From Lachnoclostridium phytofermentans (lineage in GTDB: Bacteria; Bacillota; Clostridia; Lachnospirales; Lachnospiraceae): 64,000 bases of DNA. The stretch lies in NCBI RefSeq assembly GCF_000733755.1, contig NZ_JPOF01000003.1, positions 186,001-250,000 of the forward strand, written 5' to 3'. The notes below the pieces were generated by a model. It was not told the origin of the DNA. It ran no database searches and saw only the letters and a list, made by a program, of their open reading frames with translations. Every line of letters starts with the position of its first letter. Within the stretch, counting starts at the first letter, position 1. Shown here piece after piece: positions 36,631 to 46,613 of the stretch. A program made the translations under genes and the position numbers.

Positions 36631-37156
36631 TCGAAGCTCCATCCCATAAAATAATATTTTCTGACCGAAGCGATTCTTTCACCGATATAACTCGTTGATT
36701 CTCTGAACCTCGGAAACGAAGATTGATATTTTTCTTTTCTTCGATAAATTTTCCATCCACTAATACATCCAGATAAGATATTAACTCTTTGGTTTCCTGA
36801 TGCTCCATGGCCATCTTACCTAATATATCGACATCAAACAGATATCCACTATAGCACCAGATATTCTTCGCAGGATATGCTTCCTTTACTCTACGTAATA
36901 GTGGCAGTAGCCCAAGCTGATTCTTAAATTCCAACGGCTCTCCACCAAGTAAAGATAATCCAGCGATATAATCCGGCTTTAATAAAGTAAGGATATGTTC
37001 GATAGTCTCTTCCGTGAATGGCTCGCCATAATGAAAATCCCAAGCAACTTCATTAAAACAACCTTTGCAGTGATGGGTACAACCACTTACAAACAAAGAT
37101 ACTCTTACTCCAGGACCATTAGCCACATCAAATGGCTTAATTGTTGCATAATTCAT
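36623..37156 (-). CDS. nrdG: Anaerobic ribonucleoside-triphosphate reductase activating protein
   Basis: A 177-residue radical SAM enzyme. The cluster motif is CTHHCKGC (residues 26-33) and the SAM-binding segment is SLLGGEPLEFKNQ (near 68-80). It uses SAM and a [4Fe-4S] cluster to place a glycyl radical on NrdD. It lies 260 bp downstream of nrdD on the same strand. The final codons overlap the start of a membrane protein gene. Confidence 0.95.
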   Translation of the reverse strand: MNYATIKPFDVANGPGVRVSLFVSGCTHHCKGCFNEVAWDFHYGEPFTEETIEHILTLLKPDYIAGLSLLGGEPLEFKNQLGLLPLLRRVKEAYPAKNIWCYSGYLFDVDILGKMAMEHQETKELISYLDVLVDGKFIEEKKNINLRFRGSENQRVISVKESLRSENIILWDGASNE

Positions 37157-37222
37157 GATGTCACCTACCCCAAATTTTATTTCAGATTTACAGTGCTATC
37201 AATGCACTCTCTTTATAATAAG

Positions 37223-37375
37223 TATTAAAATCATATTGTGCTTACATTTAAGTTCATATTGTACTTGCAATTAAAATCGTATTGTACTTACCGATTATGG
37301 TGCAAAAGACTCACCTTTTTTGTATTATGATATAGGAAACGTCCCCAACATACTAAAGTAGTTGGCGACGTTTCC
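37223..37375. other. nrdD-nrdG spacer with short repeats and a hairpin
   Basis: Three imperfect 22-24 base repeats with core ATTAAAATC.TATTGTACTTAC lie at about 37223-37291. A stem GGAAACGTC (37335-37343) with GACGTTTCC (37367-37375) and inner CCAAC/GTTGG follows the nrdD stop. There is no T-run after the stem, so it may stabilise or partly terminate the nrdD transcript. Confidence 0.55.
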
Positions 37376-37416
37376 ATGTTAATCCTATTCTATCATACTT
37401 TTTTCAATACTGCACT

Positions 37417-39543
37417 TTAAATATGCAGAACTCTTGCATTAATCTCTTTTGTTTTTCCTTTATTCCAGAAATTTTCACCTAAATATCCACAGGTTCTACG
37501 GGTTACATTCATCTTTGCATGGTCTTTGTTTCCGCAATTTGGACACTCCCATTCAAAGTCTTCATTAATTTTAATCTCTCCGTCAAAACCGCAGATATGA
37601 CAATAATCAGATTTCGTATTAAATTCCGCATATTGAATATTATCATAGATAAATTTCACTATTTCTTCTAACGCTTCTAGGTTGTGGCGCATATTTGGTA
37701 TTTCAACATAAGAAATTGCACCGCCGCTAGAGATGACCTGGAATTGGCTCTCAAAATTGAATTTGCTAAATGCATCAATATTTTCACGTACATCCACATG
37801 ATAGGAATTTGTATAATAACCTTTGTCGGTAATGTCCTTGATCTCCCCAAAACGCTCTTTGTCAATTCTTGCAAAGCGATAGCAAAGAGATTCCGCAGGT
37901 GTTCCATATAATCCAAATCCGATTCCAGTTTCTCTCTTCCAAGTTTCAGTAGCTTCACGAAGGCGATTCATAACACGAAGAGCAAATTCGGTTCCTTCCT
38001 TCTGTGTATGGCTAACCCCTTTCATAAGCTTTGTCACTTCATACAAACCAATGTATCCGAGAGAAATCGTAGAATAACCATTGTGTAATAACTTATCGAT
38101 GGTCTCTCCCTTTTTCAGTCTTGCTATTGCGCCGTATTGCCAATGGATAGGGCTAACATCAGATATTGTTCCTTCAAGGGCTCTATGTCTACACATAAGT
38201 GCTTCAAAACAAAGTGCTAGACGCTCCTCTAAAAGTTGCCAGAAACTTTCCTCATCCCCATCTGCAATAATACCAATTTGAGGAAGATTTAAGCTGACAA
38301 CACCTTGATTAAAGCGACCTTCAAATTTATAATCCCCATTTTCATCCTTCCATGGAGATAGAAAACTACGACATCCCATACAAGAAAATACATTACCCTC
38401 GTAGTTCTCACGCATTTTCTTAGCAGAAATATAGTCTGGGTAAAGACGTTTTGCAGAACACTGAACTGCCAACTTTGTAATATAGTCGTATTTACCACCC
38501 TTTAGGCAGTTATGTTCATCCAGTACGTAGATCAACTTTGGAAATGCTGGAGTAATGTAAACTCCCTTCTCATTCTTAATTCCTTCCAAACGCTGACGAA
38601 GGATTTCTTCTATAATCATTGCGTTTTCTTCGATGTACTCATCATCCTTATCAAGATTTAAGAATAGGGTAACAAACGGAGACTGACCATTTGTTGTCAT
38701 CAAAGTATTTATTTGATACTGAATTGTCTGAACTCCGGAGCGAAGTTCATCTTGTACTCTTTCCTGTACAAATTTCTTAATTACTTCTTCGCTAGCTTCT
38801 CCATTAAATAAAGATTCATAGCGTTTTCTATATTTATTCATACTGTAACGAAGATACTTTCCAAGATGGCGAATGTCAACAGATTGTCCACCATATTGGC
38901 TACTTGCAACAGCAGAAATAATCTGAGTCATAACGGTACATGCAACCTGAAAGCTCTTCGGGCTTTCAATTAATTTTGCATTCATTACGGTACCATTTTC
39001 AAGCATATCCTTAATATTAATCAAACAACAGTTAAATATGGACTGAAGGAAATAATCTGCATCATGAAAATGTAGGATTCCTTCCTCATGAGCTTTTGAA
39101 ATCTTTTCTGGTAATAATAATCGTTTTGTTAAGTCCTTAGACACCTCACCTGCAATTAAGTCACGTTGTGTAGATGCAATGACAGCATTTTTATTTGAGT
39201 TTTCCTCCATAACATCCTGGTTACTATGTCTGATTAAACTCATAATTGACTCATCTGTTGTATTGGCTTTTCTAACTAATTCTCTGCGATAACGATAGAT
39301 AATGTAGGTTTTGGCTAATGCGAACTTACGCTCTGCCATTAACTTTTGCTCAATGATGTCTTGAATTTCCTCTACATACATCGTATCTTTCTTTAGATTC
39401 TCGATGCCTGCAATAATTGCTTCAATTTTAGCCTCAGTAACTTGCTCTCTATGTTCTACCTCATCGTTTGCCTTACGAATCGCAACTAATATTTTATTTC
39501 TGTCATAATCCGTTACCCTACCATCACGCTTAATTACCTTCAT
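37417..39543 (-). CDS. nrdD: Anaerobic ribonucleoside-triphosphate reductase
   Basis: A 708-residue class III reductase that makes deoxynucleotides without oxygen. The N-terminus is an ATP cone (MKVIKRDGRVTDYDRNKI), giving allosteric control. The barrel has HFHDADYF and FNCCLINI, with an active-site cysteine. The C-terminus carries a zinc ribbon (CHICGF and CPNCGNKDH) and the glycyl radical loop RRTCGYLGENFWN, whose Gly is the radical site. The start at 39543 has AAAGGATAGG upstream; twelve codons of the longer frame are rejected. It is the first gene of the group with nrdG. Confidence 0.96.
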   Translation of the reverse strand: MKVIKRDGRVTDYDRNKILVAIRKANDEVEHREQVTEAKIEAIIAGIENLKKDTMYVEEIQDIIEQKLMAERKFALAKTYIIYRYRRELVRKANTTDESIMSLIRHSNQDVMEENSNKNAVIASTQRDLIAGEVSKDLTKRLLLPEKISKAHEEGILHFHDADYFLQSIFNCCLINIKDMLENGTVMNAKLIESPKSFQVACTVMTQIISAVASSQYGGQSVDIRHLGKYLRYSMNKYRKRYESLFNGEASEEVIKKFVQERVQDELRSGVQTIQYQINTLMTTNGQSPFVTLFLNLDKDDEYIEENAMIIEEILRQRLEGIKNEKGVYITPAFPKLIYVLDEHNCLKGGKYDYITKLAVQCSAKRLYPDYISAKKMRENYEGNVFSCMGCRSFLSPWKDENGDYKFEGRFNQGVVSLNLPQIGIIADGDEESFWQLLEERLALCFEALMCRHRALEGTISDVSPIHWQYGAIARLKKGETIDKLLHNGYSTISLGYIGLYEVTKLMKGVSHTQKEGTEFALRVMNRLREATETWKRETGIGFGLYGTPAESLCYRFARIDKERFGEIKDITDKGYYTNSYHVDVRENIDAFSKFNFESQFQVISSGGAISYVEIPNMRHNLEALEEIVKFIYDNIQYAEFNTKSDYCHICGFDGEIKINEDFEWECPNCGNKDHAKMNVTRRTCGYLGENFWNKGKTKEINARVLHI

Positions 39544-39848
39544 ATAACCTATCCTTTCTTGATTCCAAATTTTTTTCATTGGTATATCCCCAAAATGATG
39601 CCCCTTACTTTCCCAATCAGGGCGTAAGAGGCGATTATAATTAAATTATGCTTGTTTCCATGAATAGCCAAAGAAATTGTTAACTTTGACCATATAATTA
39701 TTATAGCATAGTCAAAAGGATAAGTCTACTACATATTGTTTCTTTTTCACTTTTCAATTACTAGATATAGTGGTTTTAAATTTTCAATCTATTCTGAATT
39801 ATTCATAGGATGCAGATAGTTTTCTGTTTTTAAGTGACCTAAGTCCTA

Positions 39849-40988
39849 TTAAGATAGCCTCATTTTAAAGTCTTCATAGCCAAATTGTTTGACAATTACG
39901 ACCCCTTCTTTTTCTGTATAAGCAATAATCGACGGAAGATTTATTCCATTAAAGGTATTATTTTTCACCATACTATAATGAGACATATCACAGAAAACTA
40001 AAATATCCCCCTCTTTTAATGGCTCATCAAAAGAGTACTCTCCCACTATATCACCCGCCAGACAGGTAGGTCCTCCAAGGAGATAAGTAAAGGTCTTTTC
40101 CCCTGCCTTACCTGCTCCAATAATTTCAGGTCGATAAGGCATCTCTAGAACATCCGGCATATGACAAGCTGCAGAGGTATCTAAGATAGCACATTCGCCA
40201 TTAGCACCACAAACATCTAATACCTTCGCTACCAAATATCCCGTATTTAAACCAATAGCTTCTCCTGGTTCTAAATAAACTTCCACCCCGTAGGTCTCTT
40301 TGATATGAAGAATAGCAGAAATTAATCCTTCCATATCATAATCTACTCTTGTGATATGATGCCCGCCACCAAAATTTAGCCACTTCATTTTTTTTAGTAG
40401 GAAGCCAAACTTTTCTTCTATCACCTTTAAGGTACGAACTAACACATCTGAATTTTGCTCACACATGGTGTGAAAATGTAATCCTTCTAACCCTTCCAAG
40501 TCCTCTTCTTTTATATTATCTAAGATAGTCCCTAGTCTTGAACCCTTTGCACATGGATTATATAATTCTACTTCAATTTCTGAATACTGAGGATTTATTC
40601 TCAGACCACAACTTATTTTTTTCTCTGAACTTTGTATTATTTCCTTATACTTAAGCCATTGTTTTGGCGTATTGAATACCATATGATCACAAAGGGAGAT
40701 GATTTCTTCTATCTCAGATTCTTGATAAGCTGGATTAAAAATATGTACTTCTCCGCCCATCTCTTCATTTCCAAGTTTTGCTTCAAATAAGGAACTCGCT
40801 GTAGTACCTGCTAAGTAAGATCCTATTAATGGATAATAATAAAACATAGAAAATGCCTTCTGAGCCAATAAAATCTTGCAGCCAGTTCGGTCCATAACAC
40901 TCTTTAATAAGGATAAATTTCGTTTTAATAACCGTTCTTCAATAACATACGAGGGGGTTGGTATTTGAGTAAAGTCAATCTGTTTCAT
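39849..40988 (-). CDS. nspC: Carboxynorspermidine/carboxyspermidine decarboxylase (NspC-like)
   Basis: A 379-residue PLP enzyme of the alanine-racemase fold. The cofactor lysine is K44 in LLAQKAFSMF; GGGHHITRVDYD and LEPGEAIGLNTGYL are the phosphate-binding and substrate regions, and CDMSHYSMVKNNTFNG lies near the C-terminus. Family members remove CO2 from carboxynorspermidine, carboxyspermidine or, in some bacteria, carboxyaminopropylagmatine. The dehydrogenase that makes these compounds is encoded just upstream, 172 bp away across a terminator. Together with the cluster at 42.6-45.8 kb it would complete spermidine synthesis. Confidence 0.92.
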   Translation of the reverse strand: MKQIDFTQIPTPSYVIEERLLKRNLSLLKSVMDRTGCKILLAQKAFSMFYYYPLIGSYLAGTTASSLFEAKLGNEEMGGEVHIFNPAYQESEIEEIISLCDHMVFNTPKQWLKYKEIIQSSEKKISCGLRINPQYSEIEVELYNPCAKGSRLGTILDNIKEEDLEGLEGLHFHTMCEQNSDVLVRTLKVIEEKFGFLLKKMKWLNFGGGHHITRVDYDMEGLISAILHIKETYGVEVYLEPGEAIGLNTGYLVAKVLDVCGANGECAILDTSAACHMPDVLEMPYRPEIIGAGKAGEKTFTYLLGGPTCLAGDIVGEYSFDEPLKEGDILVFCDMSHYSMVKNNTFNGINLPSIIAYTEKEGVVIVKQFGYEDFKMRLS

Positions 40989-41112
40989 AGGTTCTCCTTT
41001 TCATACTCAATTATAGTAGAAGATTCTTATTGTATAGAATCTAAGGAAATAGTTTTCATGACACACATTTGAAAGATTCCTTCTTATAGTAATACAAAAC
41101 AACTGATGTCTA

Positions 41113-41151
41113 AAAAAGCTGCTGCAAAAGTAATACGATTTTGCAACAGCT
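41113..41151 (-). terminator. Terminator of the carboxynorspermidine dehydrogenase gene
   Basis: AGCTGCTGCAAAA (41117-41129) pairs with TTTTGCAACAGCT (41139-41151) with one mismatch. On the minus strand a run of six T follows. It lies nine bases past the stop codon. Confidence 0.88.
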
Positions 41152-41160
41152 CTACTGCCT

Positions 41161-42360
41161 TTAATCTACCAATACAGGATTAAAATTTTCTTTCCATGGA
41201 AGTCCGAAACGAGTTAACTCCTCCATAAACGGATCTGGATTAAATTCTTCTACATTGAATACACCTGGTTTCTTCCACTTTCCTGTAAGAACCATCGCTG
41301 CACCAATCATCGCAGGAACCCCAGTCGTATAAGAAATTGCCTGGGATCCCACCTCTTTGTAGCATTCCTGATGGTCACATACATTATATACATAATAAGT
41401 AACTTCTTTCCCATTCTTTACGCCCTTATAAATACAACCTATATTGGTTTTACCAACCGTACGAGGTCCTAGCGTTGCTGGATCAGGTAATACTGCTTTT
41501 AAGAATTGAAGCGGCACAATTTGTTTGCCTTCAAACTCGATTGGCTCAATCGAAGTCATACCTACATTCTCAAGACATTTTAGATGTCTTAAATAACTCT
41601 CTCCGAATGTCATAAAGAAACGGATACGCTTAATTCCCTTGATATTAATTGCCAATGATTCTAATTCTTCATGATGTAGTAGATACATATCTTTTTGTCC
41701 TACTTCTGCAAAATTATAAACTTTCTTGATTTCCATTGGCTCTGTTTCTATAAAGTCACCATTCTCCCAATAGCTACCCTTTGCAGAAACCTCACGAATA
41801 TTGATCTCAGGATTAAAGTTCGTAGCAAATGGATAACCATGATCACCCCCATTACAGTCTAGGATATCGATCTCATGAATTTCGTCAAAATAGTGCTTCA
41901 TTGCATAAGCAGAGAAAACTCCCGTTACACCTGGATCAAATCCACATCCAAGAACCGCTGTGATTCCCGCTTTTTCAAAACGATCACGATACTCCCACTG
42001 CCACTTATACTCAAATTTTGCGGTATCTAGTGGTTCGTAATTTGCGGTATCTAGATAATCTGTCTTTGTCTCAAGACACGCATCCATAATTGTTAAATCC
42101 TGATATGGTAGTGCAACATTAATCACAATATCCGGTTTGTATTCCTTAATTAATGCGACAAGCTCAGGTACATTATCTGCATCTACCTGTGCAGTAGTAA
42201 TCTTCGTTTTGCCACCATCTAACTTCTCTTTTAGGGCATCAGATTTTGATTTTGTTCTGCTGGCAATACAGATCTCTGTAAACACATCAGAATTTTGACA
42301 ACACTTGTGTACAACTACACTTGCAACGCCTCCGGCGCCAATTATTAATGCTCTACTCAT
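41161..42360 (-). CDS. Carboxynorspermidine/carboxyspermidine dehydrogenase (saccharopine dehydrogenase family)
   Basis: A 399-residue NAD(P)H enzyme with Rossmann motif GAGGVASVV (8-16) and the saccharopine reductase-like fold. Features such as LGCGFDPGVTGVF and DCNGGDHGYPFATNFNPEINIRE in the central domain match the CASDH group, which condenses aspartate semialdehyde with a diamine. The amine could be putrescine or diaminopropane, or agmatine as in the carboxyaminopropylagmatine route. The pairing with the NspC-like decarboxylase is standard. A GGAGAAGC ribosome binding site precedes the ATG. Confidence 0.92.
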   Translation of the reverse strand: MSRALIIGAGGVASVVVHKCCQNSDVFTEICIASRTKSKSDALKEKLDGGKTKITTAQVDADNVPELVALIKEYKPDIVINVALPYQDLTIMDACLETKTDYLDTANYEPLDTAKFEYKWQWEYRDRFEKAGITAVLGCGFDPGVTGVFSAYAMKHYFDEIHEIDILDCNGGDHGYPFATNFNPEINIREVSAKGSYWENGDFIETEPMEIKKVYNFAEVGQKDMYLLHHEELESLAINIKGIKRIRFFMTFGESYLRHLKCLENVGMTSIEPIEFEGKQIVPLQFLKAVLPDPATLGPRTVGKTNIGCIYKGVKNGKEVTYYVYNVCDHQECYKEVGSQAISYTTGVPAMIGAAMVLTGKWKKPGVFNVEEFNPDPFMEELTRFGLPWKENFNPVLVD

Positions 42361-42433
42361 TATGCTTCTCCTTCAGTTCTGTTATATAAACGTAAAATCC
42401 CTTTTATTTTCTTATACTTTTATAGTTAATTCA

Positions 42434-42520
42434 CTTATACTTTATTCCCTTATATCTTAATAACTTATACTTTATTTCCTTATATCTTAATAACTTATAC
42501 CTTATTTCCTAATCTTAAGA
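42434..42520 (+). repeat. 30-bp tandem repeat, about 2.9 copies
   Basis: The unit CTTATACTTTATTTCCTTAT followed by ATCTTAATAA occurs at 42434-42463 and 42464-42493 with one difference, and a diverged, shortened copy reaches 42520. It lies between the speB and dehydrogenase genes. Confidence 0.9.
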
Positions 42521-42603
42521 TAGTTACTACGTTTTTTATGAAAGTGAACTGCTATTCCAACTTTTCACAAACTTTGCTTTTCTTTATTTATAAGATTCAC
42601 CCG

Positions 42604-43458
42604 TTATTTTGCTAGCATAAGCATCAGCTCTCGAAGAAGTTTACACGCTAACGCTGTGGAAGCACCACTTTGGTCATAGATTGGTGAAAGCTCATTCATG
42701 TCTGCTGCTACCACCTGTAATCTTGAAACCTTACGTAAGGCTTCAAATAATTGTAGGAAGGTAACTCCACCAGCCTCTGGTGTTCCCGTTCCTGGAAATA
42801 CGGAAGGGTCAAGTACATCTAAGTCAACCGTAAGATAAACTGGTACTTTCTTTTTTTCCAATTCATCCACTACCAAATCCAAGGTGTGAAAATCGAATTT
42901 ACAGGTAGTAACGTGTTCATTACTAAATAAAAACTCTTCCTTATCACCACTTCGGATTCCGAACTGATAAATCTTTTTATCCCCTACCAACTCATGACAT
43001 CTTCTCATCACTGTTGCATGAGATAGTTTTGCCCCAAGGTAATCTTCTCTTAAATCCGCATGTGCATCAAAATGTAGGATATGCACATCCTTATACTGCT
43101 TTACAACCGCACGCATAGTTCCTAACGTAACCAGATGTTCTCCGCCAATCATAAGTGGGAACTTTCCATCTTTCAGTACTTTAGCAGTATATTCTTCGAT
43201 CATCGCAAGCGGCCTTACTGGGTCACCAAATGGAAGTTCTAAATCTCCTCCATCAAAGATTTGGTAATCCGTTAAATCTTTCTCCTGATATGGGCTAAAG
43301 GTTTCAATTCCATAGCTTTCATTTCGAATTGCAGCACTTGCAAATCTAGTACCAGGTCGGTAAGAAGTAGTTCCATCGTAGGGAGCTCCAAACAATACCA
43401 TCCTACTCTCTTCATAGCAAGCATCACAGCCTAAAAAGGTATGTATATTTTTATTCAT
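42604..43458 (-). CDS. speB: Agmatinase (ureohydrolase family)
   Basis: A 284-residue ureohydrolase. The two-manganese site is given by GGEHLVTLG (His), HFDAHADLR (Asp-His-Asp) and LTVDLDVLDPSVFPGTGTPEAGG (two Asp). It would hydrolyse agmatine to putrescine and urea, or aminopropylagmatine to spermidine, and a close relative cannot be assigned without assays. Its ATG overlaps the end of speE by eight bases. The order is speA-speE-speB. Confidence 0.94.
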   Translation of the reverse strand: MNKNIHTFLGCDACYEESRMVLFGAPYDGTTSYRPGTRFASAAIRNESYGIETFSPYQEKDLTDYQIFDGGDLELPFGDPVRPLAMIEEYTAKVLKDGKFPLMIGGEHLVTLGTMRAVVKQYKDVHILHFDAHADLREDYLGAKLSHATVMRRCHELVGDKKIYQFGIRSGDKEEFLFSNEHVTTCKFDFHTLDLVVDELEKKKVPVYLTVDLDVLDPSVFPGTGTPEAGGVTFLQLFEALRKVSRLQVVAADMNELSPIYDQSGASTALACKLLRELMLMLAK

Positions 43459-44302
43459 TGCTGCTTAACAACTCCTTTACGTAATTTGGTAGATAAAAAC
43501 ACCCTTTGTGTAAGTCAGTATTATAATATCTAACCGGTAGCTTCAGATCGTTCCATTTCTTTTCGTTTAAGTCCTTAATTGGATCGTATTTCTTTGAAGC
43601 AAATCCAAATAGCCAATGTCCCGACGGATAAGATGGAATATGGCATTGATATACAGTACTTAATGTAAAAACAGAAGTAATGTGACGGTGTGCCTTTTGC
43701 ACACTTCCGGAATGCTCATTATAAAATGGGCTTTCATGTTGATTAATTAAGATGCCATCACTATGAAGTGCCTTATAACAATTTCCGTAGAATTCTCTTG
43801 TAAATAACCCTTCTGCAGGTCCGAAGGGATCCGCACAATCTACGATAATCAAATCGTATTCATCTTGTTTTCCACGTACAAATCGAAGTCCCTCTTCAAA
43901 ATGCATCGACACTCTTTTATCCTGCAACTTACAAGCGGTAAATGGCATATATTCTGTACAAACCTGTACAATTTCTTTATCAACTTCCACCATGTCAATA
44001 TGTTCAATCGTTTCGTATTTTGTAAGTTCTCTTATGGTTCCTCCATCTCCTGCTCCAATCACAAGGACATTGCGGACATTCGGATGAACTGCCATAGGAA
44101 CATGAGTTATCATTTCATGATAGATAAACTCATCTTTTTCGGTTATCATTAATTCCCCATCTAATACAAGTACGCGTCCATACTCGTAAGTTTCAATGAT
44201 ATCGATTCGCTGAAACTCACTTTTCACACTAATTAGCTGTTTTCTCATCTTCATCGAAAAGCGAACGTCTTTTGTGTGTTGATCTGTATACCAAAGTTCC
44301 AT
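43451..44302 (-). CDS. speE: Spermidine synthase-like aminopropyltransferase
   Basis: A 283-residue enzyme with the N-terminal beta domain (MELWYTDQHTKDVRFSM) and Rossmann-like methyltransferase fold. Motifs are VIGAGDGGTIREL (near 80-92), EVDKEIVQVC (near 105-114) and the catalytic loop VDCADPFGPAEGLFT, where the usual sequence is DSTDP. It transfers an aminopropyl group from decarboxylated SAM to putrescine or a related amine. SpeD, which makes that donor, is not in the window. Its ATG shares one base with the speA stop (TAATG). Confidence 0.93.
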   Translation of the reverse strand: MELWYTDQHTKDVRFSMKMRKQLISVKSEFQRIDIIETYEYGRVLVLDGELMITEKDEFIYHEMITHVPMAVHPNVRNVLVIGAGDGGTIRELTKYETIEHIDMVEVDKEIVQVCTEYMPFTACKLQDKRVSMHFEEGLRFVRGKQDEYDLIIVDCADPFGPAEGLFTREFYGNCYKALHSDGILINQHESPFYNEHSGSVQKAHRHITSVFTLSTVYQCHIPSYPSGHWLFGFASKKYDPIKDLNEKKWNDLKLPVRYYNTDLHKGCFYLPNYVKELLSSNE

Positions 44303-45765
44303 TACTCTACCTCGACAATATTGATATTTTCAATCTTCATGTCCTGAGTACCAGTCATGAAGCAACCTTTTTCCTTCGCATATGCGATGTAATGCAAGAT
44401 ATCTTCTGTGATGCGTTCTCCTGGCGCTAGAATTGGTATCCCTGGTGGATAACACATTACAAATTCTCCACAAATCTTTCCTTTGCTTTGATTAATAGGC
44501 ATGGAACGTTTTTTACTATAAAAAGCTTCCTGAGGTCCCATCACAATTTGAGGATTAATATATTCATGATCAAACATTCCTGCCTTATCCTTCTCGTGAA
44601 GTCTCTTTATCTCTGAAAGAGCGGAAATCAGACGCTCAATCTCAAGATTTCGGTCTCCAGAAGAGATAATCGCCAGGATATTCCCAATATCACCAAACTC
44701 AATCTGTATCCCATAGTCATCTCTTAAAAGATCATATACTTCAATCCCTGCTAGTCCAATATTTCGTGTATGTATCGATAGCTTTGTTGTATCAAACGCA
44801 TATACCGTATCCCCATTAACTAGTTCTTCACCGAAAGCGTAATAGCCTCCAAGTTTATTTATTTCCTCTCGTGCATAAGTAGCAAAATCTATCGTTTTAT
44901 CAAACATACTCTTACCGTTTAAACTAAGATTCTTTCTTGCAATATCAAGCGAAGAAAGAAGTAGGTAAGATGCACTTGTTGTCTGTGTTAAATTAATTAC
45001 CTGACGCACATAGTCAGCATTCACCGAATTTCTTGTTAGTAAAATAGAGCTCTGAGTTAAGGAACCTCCTGTTTTATGCATGCTTACCGCAGACATATCT
45101 GCTCCCGCTTCCATGGCGGAAACTGGTAGAGCCTCATGGAAATAAAAATGTGTTCCGTGAGCTTCATCTACAAGCACAAGCATGCCATATTTGTGAGCAA
45201 TTTTAACAATCTCCCTTAGATTCGAGCAAATTCCATAGTACGTTGGATTATTTACAAGAACTGCCTTTGCATCCGGATTTTCTAGGATTGCCCGTTCCAC
45301 ATTCTCCACTGACATACCAAGGGGAATTCCAAGCTCTTTATTTGTACCCGGGTTGATGTATACTGGTATAGCCCCACACACTACTAAGGCATTAATTGCG
45401 CTTCGATGTACATTTCTTGGCATTATAACTTTATCTCCGTTTTTACACACAGCCATAATCATAGCTTGTACCGCCTGCGTAGTACCATTCACTATAAAAA
45501 ATGCATCATCAGCTCCAAACGCCTCTGCAGTTAGTTGCTGAGCCTCTTTTATGACAGAAACCGGATGACAGAGATTGTCTAATGGCTTCATGGAATTCAT
45601 ATCAAGACTTAATGTTGTGTCTCCTAAAAAATGTTTTAATTCTTTATTTCCACGGCCACCTTTATGACCTGGCACATCAAAGTGAGCCAAACGATTCAGC
45701 CTTTGTTCCTCTAAGGCTCTGTGGATAGGGGTATCCTCCTGAGTCAATACCTTCATACTTCTCAT
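44302..45765 (-). CDS. speA: Fold-type I arginine/lysine/ornithine decarboxylase
   Basis: A 487-residue PLP decarboxylase of the B. subtilis SpeA/YaaO group. The cofactor lysine is K231 in SMHKTGGSLTQSS, preceded by LVDEAHGTH (198-206); DVPGHKGGRGN lies at the N-terminus, and YPPGIPILAPGERI is the C-terminal signature. Because an agmatinase is encoded in the same operon, arginine is the best guess for the substrate, producing agmatine. It is the first gene of the polyamine operon. GGAAGG precedes the ATG by four bases. Confidence 0.93.
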   Translation of the reverse strand: MRSMKVLTQEDTPIHRALEEQRLNRLAHFDVPGHKGGRGNKELKHFLGDTTLSLDMNSMKPLDNLCHPVSVIKEAQQLTAEAFGADDAFFIVNGTTQAVQAMIMAVCKNGDKVIMPRNVHRSAINALVVCGAIPVYINPGTNKELGIPLGMSVENVERAILENPDAKAVLVNNPTYYGICSNLREIVKIAHKYGMLVLVDEAHGTHFYFHEALPVSAMEAGADMSAVSMHKTGGSLTQSSILLTRNSVNADYVRQVINLTQTTSASYLLLSSLDIARKNLSLNGKSMFDKTIDFATYAREEINKLGGYYAFGEELVNGDTVYAFDTTKLSIHTRNIGLAGIEVYDLLRDDYGIQIEFGDIGNILAIISSGDRNLEIERLISALSEIKRLHEKDKAGMFDHEYINPQIVMGPQEAFYSKKRSMPINQSKGKICGEFVMCYPPGIPILAPGERITEDILHYIAYAKEKGCFMTGTQDMKIENINIVEVE

Positions 45766-46613
45766 ACTTCCTTCCTTTTGTCATAACAAGAAGTTCCATG
45801 AAACTACATCAAAACTTTTCCATGTTTCCCCATGCGTCGATTTAGTATACACGATGAAAAATATTTTTGCAAGAGTAATATTAAACTACTTTCTTAGTAT
45901 TACTGTTACTTTTGCCTGCATTTTTTTTACTTTTCAAAAAAGTAGAGGTTTTACTAACCACTAAATTTACTATTACTATACCTAAATTTCCTTTAAAAAT
46001 CAGCTCTTTTTCTAGTTTGGAATAAATATCTAGTTCGTTTTAAAAAATACTCAAAAAAAAATTTTTTATTTTTTCAAATTCATAAAAGCAGCCAAAATAG
46101 ATCCCTAAAATCCCCATATTCTAAAATACTTCACTTTGTTAAGAGCTTACTAAGTAATTAATTGTAGCTAACATCATCTTAAGGAAGAGCATACTTCTTA
46201 ACTATCTAAAATATTTCATAACTCCATTTTATTATTTTAGTAATGTATAGATATGCATTTTGATTGTATAATATATCATTCAATTCATAAATTCTATTAA
46301 TTTAATTATTTATTTCGATGTACAATATTTCAAAAAAGATAGACATTCGAATCTTCCTATAATAAAATACTACTGTCAAGGTGTATTAAATTGAGTGTTC
46401 CTATGCTCACTCATATGTTGATTTATTCAACCATTCTGTGATATTGACTATCTATCTTTTCTGGTTTCTTGCAGAACTTTGTTATTCCTAAGTATACTTG
46501 AATTACATTCAATGTAAAAATTTTTGTTGGCTTTTAACCTTTTTAAATCATAATTAAAATACTTGTATGGGGTACTTGAACTGCATATATATCAACAGGA
46601 GATTAATAAAGAT
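45766..46613. other. Long AT-rich intergenic region between speA and the AraC gene
   Basis: About 850 bases hold no supportable gene. The only structure noticed is a GAGTG/CACTC inverted repeat near 46395-46415. The region must contain promoters for both divergent genes, but the base composition is too AT-rich to place them reliably. Confidence 0.5.
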
